From Paraspadella gotoi (Eukaryota; Chaetognatha), in contig CM119266.1 of assembly GCA_051294375.1 (NCBI GenBank), positions 2,217,760 through 2,281,759 on the forward strand: a stretch of DNA of 64,000 nt, written 5' to 3'. The position numbers and the translations under genes are program-made. Every line of letters starts with the position of its first letter. Position 1 is the first letter of the stretch. Under the pieces are notes generated by a model. It was not told the DNA's origin and ran no database searches. It worked only from the letters and a program-made list of their open reading frames with translations. Below, one piece after another: positions 50,001 to 60,180 of this stretch.

Positions 50001-52136
50001 GATTTCAGACATAAAAATATATAATTTTGTTATTTTAGGCTATGATTCATTAAAAAAGTCAAATGCAAATCAAATATCTTTTGTGAATTTTTTGTCAATT
50101 TGATTTTGCATCAATTCAGTTCGTCGTAGATTATAAACTCTGATAGGACGGGAAAACTGGGCAGCGAATATCTGGTTTTTACTATCTAGGGGCATACGAC
50201 TACACTTAATTCCAAAATTACAGGGGGCACAAGAAAGGAATTTTGACAAGTTTTTGTAATTTATACTGCCCGGCTACTGCCCATGCAACGTTTGGGACTT
50301 TGTGTACGACAAGGGCGAGCAGGTGGCAGCATCATATTCCACTCTTTTTTTTTTTTAAAGAGAAAGCAAATTGATGAGAAATAAGAAAATAGTAAGAAAA
50401 GAAACATAGTTTTTGTTAATTTCAGTAATAATAATTAATTAACAAGATTCATAATATTAACATAAAAAAATAAACAACAAATTGTTAATACCTGGCTTAA
50501 AATCCAGCAACCGTTCACCGCAGGAGGCAAGTGAGGGGGTTCTAGCCCAGTGGCCACTGGCCACCTTTACTAGCAGTGAAGAGGGACGGTGCGCTTAACC
50601 CTCCTGTAACATGGTGTTACAGCCGAATCCGAAAGTAAACATAGGTCAACCTTAGGTCACTTTGAATAGTGGTCATTTAAAACTGACTCGAACGAGAAAA
50701 TGTCGGACTATTCTTATCAATTATTGTCTCTTCACAATTGTAAATTATTTTTGAGTTACAATGTATAGGGAGATCAATTTTAATCCATCCAGTAGGAAAA
50801 ACAAGTTTGAGAAAACAATGTCGGATTGCCTACAATAATTAAGCGGTAATCTACTAATCAGAGGATAAATCACAATATTTTTTTAAAATTTTTTCAACTC
50901 GCATCTTTTTTTTTAAACTCGCTCTTTTTTTTAACTCGCATCTTTTTTTTTAACTCGCATCATTTTTTCAACTCACATAATTTTTCTCACGCACATAATT
51001 TTTAAACTCATCATTTTTTCAATTTATATCATTTTTTACAATTCGCATCCATTTTTTCAACTCGCATCATTTTTTCAACTCGCATCTTTTTTCCACACAC
51101 ATATTTTTTCAACTCATCATTTTTTCAATTTACATCATTTTTACAATTCGCATAATTTTTTTAACTTGCATCATTTTTTCAACTTGCATCATTTTTTTCA
51201 ACTTGCATCATTTTTTCAACTTGCATAATTTTCTTCAACTTGCCATAAGTTCCTTCTTCATAATTTTCATTGCATAATTTTTTTAACTTGCATAATTTTT
51301 TCAACTTGCTTAATTTTTTCGACTTGCATAATTTTTCAACTTGCATATTTTTTTCAACTTTCATATTTTTTTCAACTTGCATAATTTTTTCAACTTGCAT
51401 AATTTTTTCAACTTGCATAATTTTTTCAACTTGCATAATTTTTTCAACTTGCATAATTTTTTCAACTTGCATAATTTTTTCAAATTGCATAATTTTTTTA
51501 AATTGTATCATTTTTTCAAATTAATTAATTAATTAATTAAAACATTTATTAGTAATCATAAATAAAAAAGATTCAAGTAAATATGACTTATGTTTTTTCC
51601 ATTGAAACTCATTTCCACTGGCACAATTCCGTCAAAACTTTATATCTAGCTTCTTCACACACTTTCCTTTTCAATCTATTAATTCAATTATGATTAATTC
51701 GAGTAATTATGGGTTAAAATAAGTAACATTGCAGGACTAACAAGATCGTGAAAGCAAAAAGATTCAAGTAAATGTGACTCATATTTTTTTTATTTAAACT
51801 CAATTTACTCTTACGTTTCCACCGAAANNNNNNNNNNGACGTGTTTTCTTTGGCCGTGCTTCTATTTCGACTTTTGTCAAAAGGACGAAACCCATTTGAC
51901 TTTACTGGTGAGTTTTCAATGCATTTCTGAAAACCAAAAATATCTGTACATACCAAGAAATGATTACGAGAAATTAACAATCAAATTTGTCGTGTTTCCC
52001 ACAATATTTTTTTTTAGGACACGACGCTGAAATTGAAATTACCTCAAACATTATTCAACTTGCAAAGGATGAAAAGCTTGTAATAAACAAAATTAATTGG
52101 AATCTGATTCAAGATGATCCTCTTTTGAGGCTTTTG
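44052..52136 (+). CDS. Ankyrin-repeat protein kinase, RNase L/IRE1-like layout (5' and 3' ends open)
   Basis: Exons: 44052-45878, 45948-46067, (gap)51838-51907, 52018-52136. The first visible exon starts after acceptor TTTGTTTAG and has no suitable ATG, so 5' exons are missing. Numbering from there, residues about 40-440 hold ten or so ankyrin repeats (DKTPLILAAKYGAVEALKEL; several with the unusual TALWWA form). The kinase domain runs from about 455: AVKR with Lys490, HRDIKSSN at 589-596, DFG at 612-614, GTMIFSAPE ending at 642. After a 5.8 kb intron the frame resumes at DVFSLAVLLFRLLSKGRNPF (subdomain IX), ends ACT G|GTGAGT and joins GHDAEIEITSNIIQLAKDEK and WNLIQDDPLLRLL. All visible phases fit. 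All catalytic motifs are intact, so it should be an active kinase. ANK plus kinase with an HRDIK...SKGxNPF C-lobe resembles RNase L and IRE1, but no KEN domain is seen. RIPK4-like ANK kinases are the alternative. Confidence 0.8.
46186..46262 (+). repeat. Dispersed repeat family A, fragment
   Basis: GTTGTAACACAAAACTACAGG, with GCGGGTTAGGCG and TATTAACTGCTAGGC, matches the start of the window. Truncated on the right. Confidence 0.55.
46940..49165 (+). pseudogene. Decayed copy of a repetitive, transposon-like gene family
   Basis: Fragments in different frames line up in one order: FSKSNGVINRTLTEKQILHL (46950-47258); GQTSDRMVAAMF and LIVDRNKIRREKRKADKRL (47630-47845); GGDSTNTNTGWENGTFAHIE (about 48095) followed by KVCGHRFIG; LGLRHL (48195-48235); LSRDQRYLWYAVEA (about 48400); a segment ending LRLY (48520-48540); ISYVFRGDSQIRTQALEKIF (about 48770); HTQSVERLIRD then ATHVAGFEST (49028-49110). 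From memory, this order matches an unnamed protein family found in many copies in aphid, hydra and other invertebrate genomes. Many stops and frameshifts show it is dead. It lies inside an intron of the kinase gene. Confidence 0.6.
50505..50640 (-). repeat. Dispersed repeat family A, reverse copy
   Basis: Reverse complement of the window-start repeat: GGTTCTAGCCCAGTGGCC, then GAAGAGGGACGGTGCGCTTA, ending in palindrome GTAACATGGTGTTAC at about 50608-50622. Confidence 0.65.
50880..51515. repeat. Minisatellite, 17-18-base unit (CAACTTGCATAATTTTTT)
   Basis: About 35 units; variants (CAACTCGCATC, CAATTTACATC) occupy the left half and near-perfect units lie at 51340-51490. The 84- and 110-residue frames on either strand are translations of the repeat. 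Confidence 0.9.
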
Positions 52137-52199
52137 GTATGTGATTCAAATCTTCTAGCATCTTTTTAATTGAAAAAAAAAAGATTAATTTATTTCTTT

Positions 52200-52490
52200 A
52201 TTAACTGGCAAAGAACATCCTCATATGTTACAGTAGCATGTGAGGAACGGCAAGCTCTGTAACTCGAGTAAAGAAAATGAGATAAGTTGAAAGCGGAGTT
52301 TTTGTGTCTTGTTATACGAAGGACTCATATGGCTACTCCCCTTCGGTTAAGCCATTGCTCTAAAACCGACCCATTTTGGGACTGATAGCAGTTTATTTGT
52401 AATTTACCTTGAGTGGGAATTTCGACTCCTACCATTCCATTCTGCTCGAAAGTCTAAGTTTTTTTAAAAAACCACTTCGGCCATTCGTTA
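52200..52490 (-). mobile_element. tRNA-derived SINE family C, copy 1
   Basis: Minus strand: A box TGGCCGAAGTGGTT (52470-52483), B box GAGTCGAAATTCC (within 52411-52428), then a body with TAGAGCAATGGCTTAACCGA, GAGTAGCCATATG and CTCGAGTTACAGAGCTTGCC. The body matches 54200-54350. The head resembles tRNA-Ser/Leu. It lies just 3' of the last visible kinase exon. Confidence 0.7.
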
Positions 52491-52554
52491 TTTTAAAAAA
52501 ATTTTAAATTCAAAAAATCCCTAAATATAAATTTTGTTTTTTCTTTTCTTTTTA

Positions 52555-53385
52555 GTCAGATCTGCCTTTCCAGCAGATTTCTGAACTCTATAATTCACTT
52601 TGTCAGTCCCTCCCGTCAGTCTTGTCGGGCTTCACTTATTATCATGTCAGAAACATCGAAATTATAATAAATTATTCAAAAATGATGGTCCTATCTGTCC
52701 GTCCCACCTTAGCAAAAAACCACTTAATTACTCGTGATTGGATGGATGGATTGGAATGAATTTTGTGTGTGGGTAGGGAAGTTTGTAATTAAGCTGGATA
52801 TGAAGTTTCGATGGAAATACGTCCAAAGTGAATGAGTTTAAATGGAAAAAAATTTTACTATTTGGAAACACCAATTACTCATGAGTGGATGGGGCGATTG
52901 ACTTGAAAATTTGTATGTGGGTAGAAAAGTGTCTGATTATAAGCTGGAAAAGTCAGTTTCGCATGGAATCGTTTGAGTGGCAAATGAAAAATTAAATAAA
53001 AAAAAACAAAAAAAAAACAACGTGTTTTCACTAAATAACTAATTGATTATGGCTATTTTTGCCTTTTTAAGGTCAATTATTAATAATCAATAATTAAATT
53101 AATCAGCCAATTAATCATCAAACCAAAATAATTAAATCTTAACCTTGAATTAATTATTAATTGACTTGTATTTCTCAATAATGACTTTGTTGGGCAGATT
53201 CCGACATTTGTTTTGGCTCAAACTTGTTTTATGTTCAATGTTATGAATCTGTTAAAATCACAAATTGAAAATCGAAAACATTAGCAAGAATTTCATCGTA
53301 TAGGCTTATTAACCGCTTATTATTGTAGGCAGATCACAGCATTGTTGTTCAAAACTTGTTTTTATGCAAATTGAAAACTTTAAAA
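52555..53385 (+). repeat. Dispersed repeat family D, copy 2
   Basis: Matches 17760-18540: TATAATTCACTTTGTC, ATTACTCGTGATTGGATGGA, GGATGGGGCGATTGACTT, a TTAATTAATC-like part, then GGCAGATTCCGACATTTG. Left-edge GGCAGATCTGACTAAAAA (reverse complement) mirrors the right edge. Confidence 0.6.
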
Positions 53386-53669
53386 TTATTAATTTTTTCA
53401 AAACGATTTTCATCTTTCAATTCTTCATCAATTCATTTAGCCTATTTTATTAATTATTAATAACAATAGGGTTGCCGAGGTATAAAACAGTTTCAGTTGT
53501 TTCACAATAAGCAACTGGTTAAAAACACATTAATAAAAAACCTTAAAAGCAACGTTTGGAAAACATTCGACGTCGCGGCTTAACGAGGCAACTGCCTTCT
53601 GACTTTTCCCTCAAATTTTCAAACATTAAAAATAAGGCCAGATTTTGGCAAAACGGGAGCATAGCCCTG

Positions 53670-53860
53670 TGATACCCCGGGGGCCGCGGGGTAAATCTCC
53701 TACACCACTGGCGTAGGGGCTTCGGACTGTCAGTGACCGCCTCCTGTCACTGGCATGTTTTAATAATAACCGGCAACCGTCAATTTAAGAGCCAGAAACC
53801 TGATACCAACCCAGGATTGAACCCGGGAACGCACGGATATGGAATGAGATGCCATCTGAG
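53670..53860 (-). repeat. Dispersed repeat family B, copy 2, with B box
   Basis: Shares GGGGCTTCGGACTGTCAGTGA...CCTGTCACTGGC-type sequence with 25880-25920. On the minus strand a Pol III B box (CCGGGTTCAATCCTGG, about 53813-53828) suggests a tRNA-derived origin. Confidence 0.5.
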
Positions 53861-54104
53861 ACGAAGGCTGAGGACGGACAGCCACAGTGAGGCAGCTTTA
53901 AGTCTTGCTGCCACAAATATTCGCTATCTTCCGTAATATCGTCGTCGTTGGCGAACGTTTCCGTCAACGAAATCGGGAAACTTTGGGAAACTCGGATGTC
54001 GAAAATCTCTGCCTTCGAACGGTTGAAATTTTTTGTTTCCCCAAAATTAAAAAGCGAACCTACAGCCTTTATATATATATAATTTAATTTGGTATAATTT
54101 TTTT

Positions 54105-54370
54105 TAGGAAAATCATTTGGCCGAGTGCTTAGCGCGCCGGTTTTCAACCAAACGAAAAGGTTTCAGGTTCAAATCTGGCTGAAGCTACTTTTTACAATAA
54201 GTTCTGATGTCCCAAAATTGGTCGTAGAGCAATGGCTTACCGAAGGGGGAGTAGCCATATGTGTACTCGATAACAAGACAAAAAGTCTCTTCAAAATTAT
54301 CATTTGTACTCGAGTTACAGAGCTTGCCGTCTCAGAAATTCTAGACGGATGCTACTGTATTTATATTGAA
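54105..54370 (+). mobile_element. tRNA-derived SINE family C, copy 2
   Basis: A box TGGCCGAGTGCTTAGCG (54118-54134) and B box GGTTCAAATCTGG (54166-54178) sit 48 bases apart, as in tRNA-Ser or tRNA-Leu with a long variable arm. The body (GTCGTAGAGCAATGGCTTAC, GGGGGAGTAGCCATATG, CTCGAGTTACAGAGCTTGCC) matches the reverse copy at 52200-52490. Confidence 0.75.
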
Positions 54371-54414
54371 TAATTTGTTCATTAAGGCGGAATAAATTAA
54401 ATATTAAGAGTTTT

Positions 54415-54750
54415 CGACTGTAAATATTAAGTATAACGGGCAAGTATATTAAGTATATTAAGTATATTAAGTATTAAGTGTAACAGGCAAGTATATTAAG
54501 TATATTAAGTATTAAGTATAACAGGCAAGTATATTAAGTATATTAAGTATTAAGTATATTAAGTATAACAGGCAAGTATATTAAGTATATTAAGTATATT
54601 AAGCATTAAGTATATTAAGTATATTAAGTATTAAGTATAATAAGTTTAACAGGCAAGTATATTAAGTATTAAGTATATTAAGTATAACAGGCAAGTATAT
54701 TAAGTATATTAAGTATATTAAGTATTAAGTATATTAAGTATAACAGGCCA
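54415..54750. repeat. AT-rich minisatellite (AAGTATATT, with AACAGGC spacers)
   Basis: Units AAGTATATT and AAGTATT alternate, punctuated six times by TATAACAGGC-type spacers, giving a higher-order period of roughly 45-60 bases. Confidence 0.9.
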
Positions 54751-55450
54751 CAAGAATCGGGTTTTTGCTTTCATTCCTTGCGATTGAAATAGAAAATCGT
54801 TTACAAAAACTATTATTTTATAATAATTGGTGCCCATACATGTCCGTTTGATTTAAACATTTAAACATTTCTTTGATTGCATATCTATCAATAAATATTG
54901 AAATGTTCAATTTTTTTATATGCTTTACTAATTTACAAAAATTAAGTACAAATTGATAAGGTATATAAAGAACAAAAGAAAGTCATATTACAGAACATAT
55001 ATAATATATATATATAAATTATCTATATAAATATAAAAATAATCGCCTCTATCAATAGTCTATCAAAAATGCCAAAAAATTAAAATGCATCGATTCATCA
55101 AAAAAATACATACATATAAAGCAATGATGACTTACTCTTGAGTACTCATGAGTTATATTACATGTAAATATAATATGAAAATGTAGATCAAAAAGACTTT
55201 GAGGGCCGACCCCGAATCTGCGACCAACTGCGCAGCGCAAATGTACGACAGTTCCCGCCTTATTTAGAAATTGGGAGGAGAAGAAGGCGATTCCTTATTG
55301 ACCGCCATGATTCATCTTCTCTCAAATCTTCTCACCCACAAATAAAAATTCTACTCGCCCGCGTAAAAACATTATTTATTATTTCAATTATGCCCTTTTA
55401 ATTTATTCTTGGGTATTTACGCTTTATTAATATTTTGAAAATTTTCACAG
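54751..55450. other. AT-rich noncoding sequence
   Basis: Includes (TA)n at 55000-55015 and no coding-like frame. 55452 follows an acceptor-like TTTTCACAG and starts a short protein-like frame (KRQRAWQRDERNFLEKESQF) that is broken after about 22 codons. Confidence 0.4.
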
Positions 55451-55821
55451 AAAAGACAACGTGCTTGGCAAAGAGATGAAAGGAACTTTTTAGAAAAGGA
55501 ATCACAGTTTAGTCACTGAAAACGATTTCACTCGAGTCAAACACCGCAATAAAACGCAAGCAAAACGATTGAAGAATTTCAGAACCAACAGAATTGTTCC
55601 ATCAGCTTCATGTTTAAATCCAGACTCCAAGCCCAAGTACAACGCCTCGTCAACGATCGCATCCAGCACCGTTTCATTCAGGAATGATGTTGTACACCAA
55701 CTCGCGCCGCTTCTCTTGGACGACGCGTCGCCTTCCCCAACTGGTTCCCCAGCAATGATTGCTTTTTTCTCCATGAACCGTATTATTTTCCTCTGGACAT
55801 TTTTAATTCGAAAATTTGATC

Positions 55822-56538
55822 ATGGTTACTGGGCACGGGACACATATGGCCGAGCTCGAATTAAGCCTTGCGAGGTTGTTTCTCACTTTGCGACCACGAC
55901 GATTAGACTTGGAGGAAAAGATGAGAGCAATAGGAGATTTTATGCAAGATGCACCGCCAACCTGCCGTTAACCCAAATGGGCAAAACCCATCAGAGAAGC
56001 AAAGGGGATTTTGAATCGACAAAAGAACAACTTGATCAAAAAAGTGGAAGGTTTTCAGAGGAAAGTTAAAGCGGAAAAGGAAAAGAGCAACAGAGAGAAA
56101 GAAATAGAGGAGATTGAAAATGAAATCGAGGAGACTTTAAATGAGATCAAAGATTTGGAAGAAGCGATTCTGGAAAAGGAAAACTTGAGCGTTTTTGCGA
56201 CATCATTGAACAAGATCGTGAATGATTACGAAGAAAACCAAGTCAGCATCAGCGACGAGGAATATCTTCGTTTGAAACGAGCGGAAAAAGAAAACCAAGA
56301 AAAACAGTTGGAAATAGTAGAACTGAAACGTCAACTCTCACAGAAAAAAGAAGAAGAAATGAGAAAAAAAGATGAAGAACCTTTGGTGAAACGAGAGGAA
56401 AGCGAACTAAATGAATATGAAATGGCTGAACGAGAATTAAATGAATCAATCGAACAAACGAGGGAAGAAGAAAACAACAGCAACAACGACGGTGAAGACC
56501 TGAACGAATTAGGATGGATTTTTTCGATAGAAATTTAA
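55822..56538 (+). pseudogene. Coiled-coil reading frame with one internal stop
   Basis: One frame runs from an ATG at 55822 (or 55846: MAELELSLARLFLTL) through LDLEEKMRAIGDFMQDAPPT to a TAA at 55969-55971. It continues open in the same frame as IREAKGILNRQKNNLIKKVE and a long Glu/Lys coiled coil (EIEEIENEIEETLNEIKDLE; ISDEEYLRLKRAEKENQEKQ) to a stop at 56536-56538. Continuity in frame on both sides of the TAA argues for one protein. The stop may be a mutation, a sequencing error, or mark the edge of an unrecognised intron. Another frame (55569-56069) overlaps and is less convincing. Function unknown. Confidence 0.5.
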
Positions 56539-56555
56539 CTGTGCATCTCTTTTTA

Positions 56556-56583
56556 GTTGCGCCGCGAGTATTCGCGGAGCAAC
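56556..56583. other. Strong hairpin, 12-base arms
   Basis: GTTGCgCCGCGA and TCGCGGaGCAAC pair with one mismatch around a four-base loop, 18 bases after the stop of the coiled-coil frame. It could be a 3' UTR structure or part of a palindromic repeat. Confidence 0.6.
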
Positions 56584-58328
56584 TCTTTAAGCCACTTTTT
56601 GCAACATATTTGAATTACCGTTCTTGTTTTTTCAATTTTCTTTTTTACCACCAAAAAAATGATCATTCTTTATGAATTTTATAGCTAAAAGTACATAGTT
56701 TTCGAATTGTATTAAAAAGTACAGTATTTTAAACTATATCTGAATTCTTATAAACTCCTTTAATCTCTTCCGTGGTTATAAATTTTTGAACTTTTGAGCG
56801 ACTTTTCTTACAGAATTTGTTCAAATGCCAACAAAAAATATATTTGCTGTAATGTTTATGATATATGCCATTTGAAATATCAAATAAATAATAATGGTTC
56901 ATTGGGTAAAAATGTACGTACATAATAAAATAATTTTCAGTTAATAATCAGTGGTATTAGGACATTAGTGACAATTAAAACTCTATGAGACGCTTGGGGG
57001 TCGGTCTGTCAGTCTGTAGGTCGGTATGTCTGTCTGTCCCACTTACGTTTAAAAAGCTTATATGTTGTTCACTTGGTGGCTCAACACATTTGAATTACCG
57101 TTCTTTTTAAAAACTCAATTGATCAATCTATAAGCCAATGTCACGGTCATCATTGATCACCATGACAACGACGACAGATCGCTGAATCTATTTCGGATCT
57201 CGACCGCGTCAACTCCTCTTCGCTTTCTTCTCTCCCTCTCCCTCTTCTCCCTCCTGCTCTTCGGGTCCTCCCCCTTCCACTCTCCTTCCCCCTCCTCCTC
57301 CTCTCATCATCCCGCCTCCGACTGCGTTGATCCAAAATCACTTGAATTTTGATTCCCGATCCTCGGGTTTTTTTTAGGCTTCGGGATCGAGAGAAGGTCG
57401 AACCGGGTGGGTTTTTTTTTTTTTTTAGTATGCTAACTATCAAGTCTAACATAATTATTGCAACGCTGTTAAAGCTGTTTGGAACCTTTCAAAAAAAAGT
57501 TCGCGGGATTTATTTAGACTCTAATCCAGTTTAAATGCCAAAGCTGAACGTTTAAATTAATTAAATAGAGTATGAAGCGGCAAGAAAATCCGCCGTACTT
57601 ATGCCATAAACGAAAACCACTTTTAAGGCTAAAGCGGTAGCAGCCGCAGAGTGAGTAGATAGTAAGTTTGGAAAAGGGTTAGGATTTGGTTAGGGCTATG
57701 GATTAGGGTTAGGATTTGGCTTTTGGAACAGATTAAGTTTAGGGATTACGGAACAGGAATAGGGGGCATTTGGAAAAGAGAGCTGCCGATTCTTCGCCTA
57801 ATTTTAAAAAAATAGTCAATACTCAATTACATTATCTTACATAACACTCGCCAACCTCATCATCACTACGTAAGCATCTTAGTTTTCACATTATCGGATG
57901 GAGAACATTGAACATTTATCTGAGTAGGCTTTTAAGTACTAGGTTAGGAAATTTTAAGATACTGAAGAACGTATTAAACTGACTAAAACTTATGTAAAAG
58001 AGAGAGAGAGAGAGTCACGGAAAAAAGGCGTCGACTGAAAGTTGAATATGGATGAGAGGGACAGACGGAGAGAAAGAGAGAGAGAGAGACGAAGAGAAAA
58101 GTTGGGGGAGACGAAAGGGAGAGAAATTTGAAAGAAATGGAAAGTGAAAACGTGAAAGAGGGAAAGTTGAGGGGGAAACAAAAATGTCGTAGGGAAAGAG
58201 AATCAAAACAATAGAAGGATGTAAACAATCTCTCTCTCTCTCTCTCCGCGTACTCGAGTCAATTTCATACTCATTAGTTGCTCAAAAAAAAAAAAGAATT
58301 ACACTGACATTTTTCCGATTTTGTGAAC
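56584..58328. repeat. AT-rich region with short direct repeats and TTAGGG-like stretch
   Basis: ATTTGAATTACCGTTCTT occurs at 56608 and 57088, 480 bases apart. 57680-57760 has TTAGGATTTGG/TTAGGGTTAGG variants. GA-rich sequence lies at 58000-58140. 57170-57330 is C/T-rich. No supported gene. Confidence 0.5.
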
Positions 58329-58541
58329 TCAATGGAATAAAAAGCGTTCTTGAAAATGGCTTTTCTTTATTCGCTCAAATTTCGAAACCTGTGAAACCTG
58401 TGTCTCATTGACGGACTTGATCTCACTGCGTGAATTATATTCTTGTGATGACCCAATTAATAGAAAGTGAAACAACGCCAGCGCTTTGAAGACAGGACGA
58501 CTACGAGACCACGACGGCCTCATTTTCCTAAAACGCCCCAT
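58329..58541 (-). CDS. Small protein or first exon with signal-peptide-like start
   Basis: Minus-strand ATG frame of 70 residues: MGRFRKMRPSWSRSR, then a hydrophobic stretch (VFKALALFHFLLIGSSQ), then a polar part. A basic start followed by a hydrophobic core resembles a signal peptide or anchor. Two GTTTC donor-like sites (CACAG|GTTTC) near 58385-58400 could end a first exon. Unrelated to any family I know. Confidence 0.35.
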   Translation of the reverse strand: MGRFRKMRPSWSRSRPVFKALALFHFLLIGSSQEYNSRSEIKSVNETQVSQVSKFERIKKSHFQERFLFH

Positions 58542-58729
58542 TCCATCTCAAATTCCGAATTAAATTAGTTTAAAGGGTATTAGGATTAGCCTAAGAATTA
58601 GGGTGAGGGATTGGGTTATGTGCTTGGTAAAAAATTAGAGTCAAATATTAATTATTTAATAGATGAAGGAGCTGAAATGGGGCGTTTTTAAAAACGTGAC
58701 ACACACAGAGAGATAGAAATTACGGGGGA

Positions 58730-60180
58730 ATTAGGAAAGAGAAAGGGAATAGAGCGGGAGGGAGGGACAGAGGGGGGAGGGGGGAGGAGGAGGGGGTAGA
58801 GAGAGGGCGGAAGAGGAGTGAGGAGGGAGGAGAGAGAGCGCAGGAGAGTCGGGGGGAGGGAGAGAGTGAGGGAGAGAGGAGAGGGAGAGAGGCGGAGAGA
58901 GGGAGAGGGCGGGAGGCAGAGGGAGATCTGGGGAAGAGAGGAGGAGTGAGAGAGAGGCAGCGAGAGAGGGAGAGAGAGGGGAGAGAGGGGAGTGAGGGAG
59001 AAGGAGGAGGAGGGAGAGAGAGGAGGAGAGAGGGAGAAGAGAGGAGGAGGGAGAGAGGAGGAGGAAGAGAGGGAGAGAGAAGCCGGAGGATGGGGGGAGT
59101 GAAGGGAGAGAGAGGAAGGAGAGAGATAGAAGGGAGGAGGAGGGAGATGAGAGAGGGAGAGGGGGGGGTGAGGGAGAGAGAGACGAGAGAGGAGGAGGCG
59201 AGGAGAGAGAGGGAAGGATGAGGGGATGGTGAGGGAGACGAGAGAGAGAGGGGAGAGGGAGGTGAGAGAGATGGAGGTAGGAGGGGGCGAGAGAAAGGGG
59301 AGGGAGGAGAGGGGAGTGGGGAAGGGGAGAAGAGAGGAGGAGAGAGGGAGAGAGGAGAGGAGGAGGGAGAGAGGGAGGAGAGAATAGAGGGAGGAGAGGG
59401 AGGAGGGGTGAGGGAGAGAGAGAGAGGAGGGGAGAGGGGGGAGAGAGAGGAGAGAAAGGGAGGAGAGGGAGAGGAATGAGGGAGGAGAGAGGAGGGGAGG
59501 AGAGGGGAGTGAGGGAGAGAGAGAGAGGGGAGGAGAGAGGGAGGGAGGGAGAGAGGGAGAGAGAGGGGAAGAGAGGGGGAGTGAGGGAGAGAGAGAGAGA
59601 GGAGGGGAGGAAGAGGGAGAGAAGAGGGGAAGAGAGGGGGTGAGGGAGAGAGAGAGGAGGGGAGGAGGGAGGGAGAGGAGAGAGGGGAGGAGAGGGTAGT
59701 GGCGGGAGAGAGAGAGAGGGGACGGGGGAGGGAGAGAGGAGGGGAGGAGAGGGGAGTGAGGGAGAGAGAGAGAGAGAGGAGGAGGGAGGGAGAGAGAGAG
59801 GGGAGGAGAGGGGAGTGAGGAGAGAGAGAGGGGAGGAGGGAGGACGAGAGAGAGGGGGAGGAGAGGGGGGGTGAGGGAGAGAGAGAGAGGGGAGGGAGGG
59901 AGAGAGAGAGAGGGAGGGGGAGGGAGAGGGGGGCAGCTGTGCGGGAGAGAGAGAGAGGGGAGAGGGAGGAGAGAGGAGGAGGAGAGGGGGAGGAGGAAGG
60001 AGAGAGAGAGAGGGGAGGAGCGGAGAAAGGAGAGAAGAGAGGAGAGAGAGGCGAGGAATTTGAGAGAGAAGAGAGCGGGCAAGGAGAGAGAGGAAGAGAG
60101 GGGGAGAGAGGGGGAGGAGTGGGGGAGAGAGATGAGGAGGAGGGAGAGAGATGAGAGAGAGGCGAGGACGAGAGGGAAAG
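58730..60180. repeat. Polypurine tract of about 1.45 kb (GA/GGA-rich)
   Basis: The plus strand is almost pure A/G, built from degenerate units such as GTGAGGGAGAGAGAGAGGGG recurring every 50-70 bases. The 464- and 584-residue minus-strand frames (Ser/Leu/Pro) are translations of this tract. Confidence 0.9.

Larger units (their letters stand above)
46068..51827 (+). other. Long intron of the ankyrin kinase, filled with repeats
   Basis: It begins at donor AAG|GTAATT. It holds a family A fragment (46186-46262), a decayed gene-family copy (46940-49165), a duplicated 60-base phrase (GGTGGTGTCATGGCGC at 49311 and 49367), AT-rich sequence, a family A copy (50505-50640) and a TTGCATAATTTTTTCAAC minisatellite (50880-51515). 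The remaining sequence shows no genes. Confidence 0.6.

Noticed and set aside
55569-56069. 166-residue plus-strand frame overlapping the coiled-coil frame
   Set aside because: It starts at TTG, has no domain, and overlaps a frame with clearer coding character. I could not exclude it fully.
57680-57760. TTAGGG-like repeats suggesting an interstitial telomere
   Set aside because: Only a few irregular TTAGG variants; no tandem array long enough to call.
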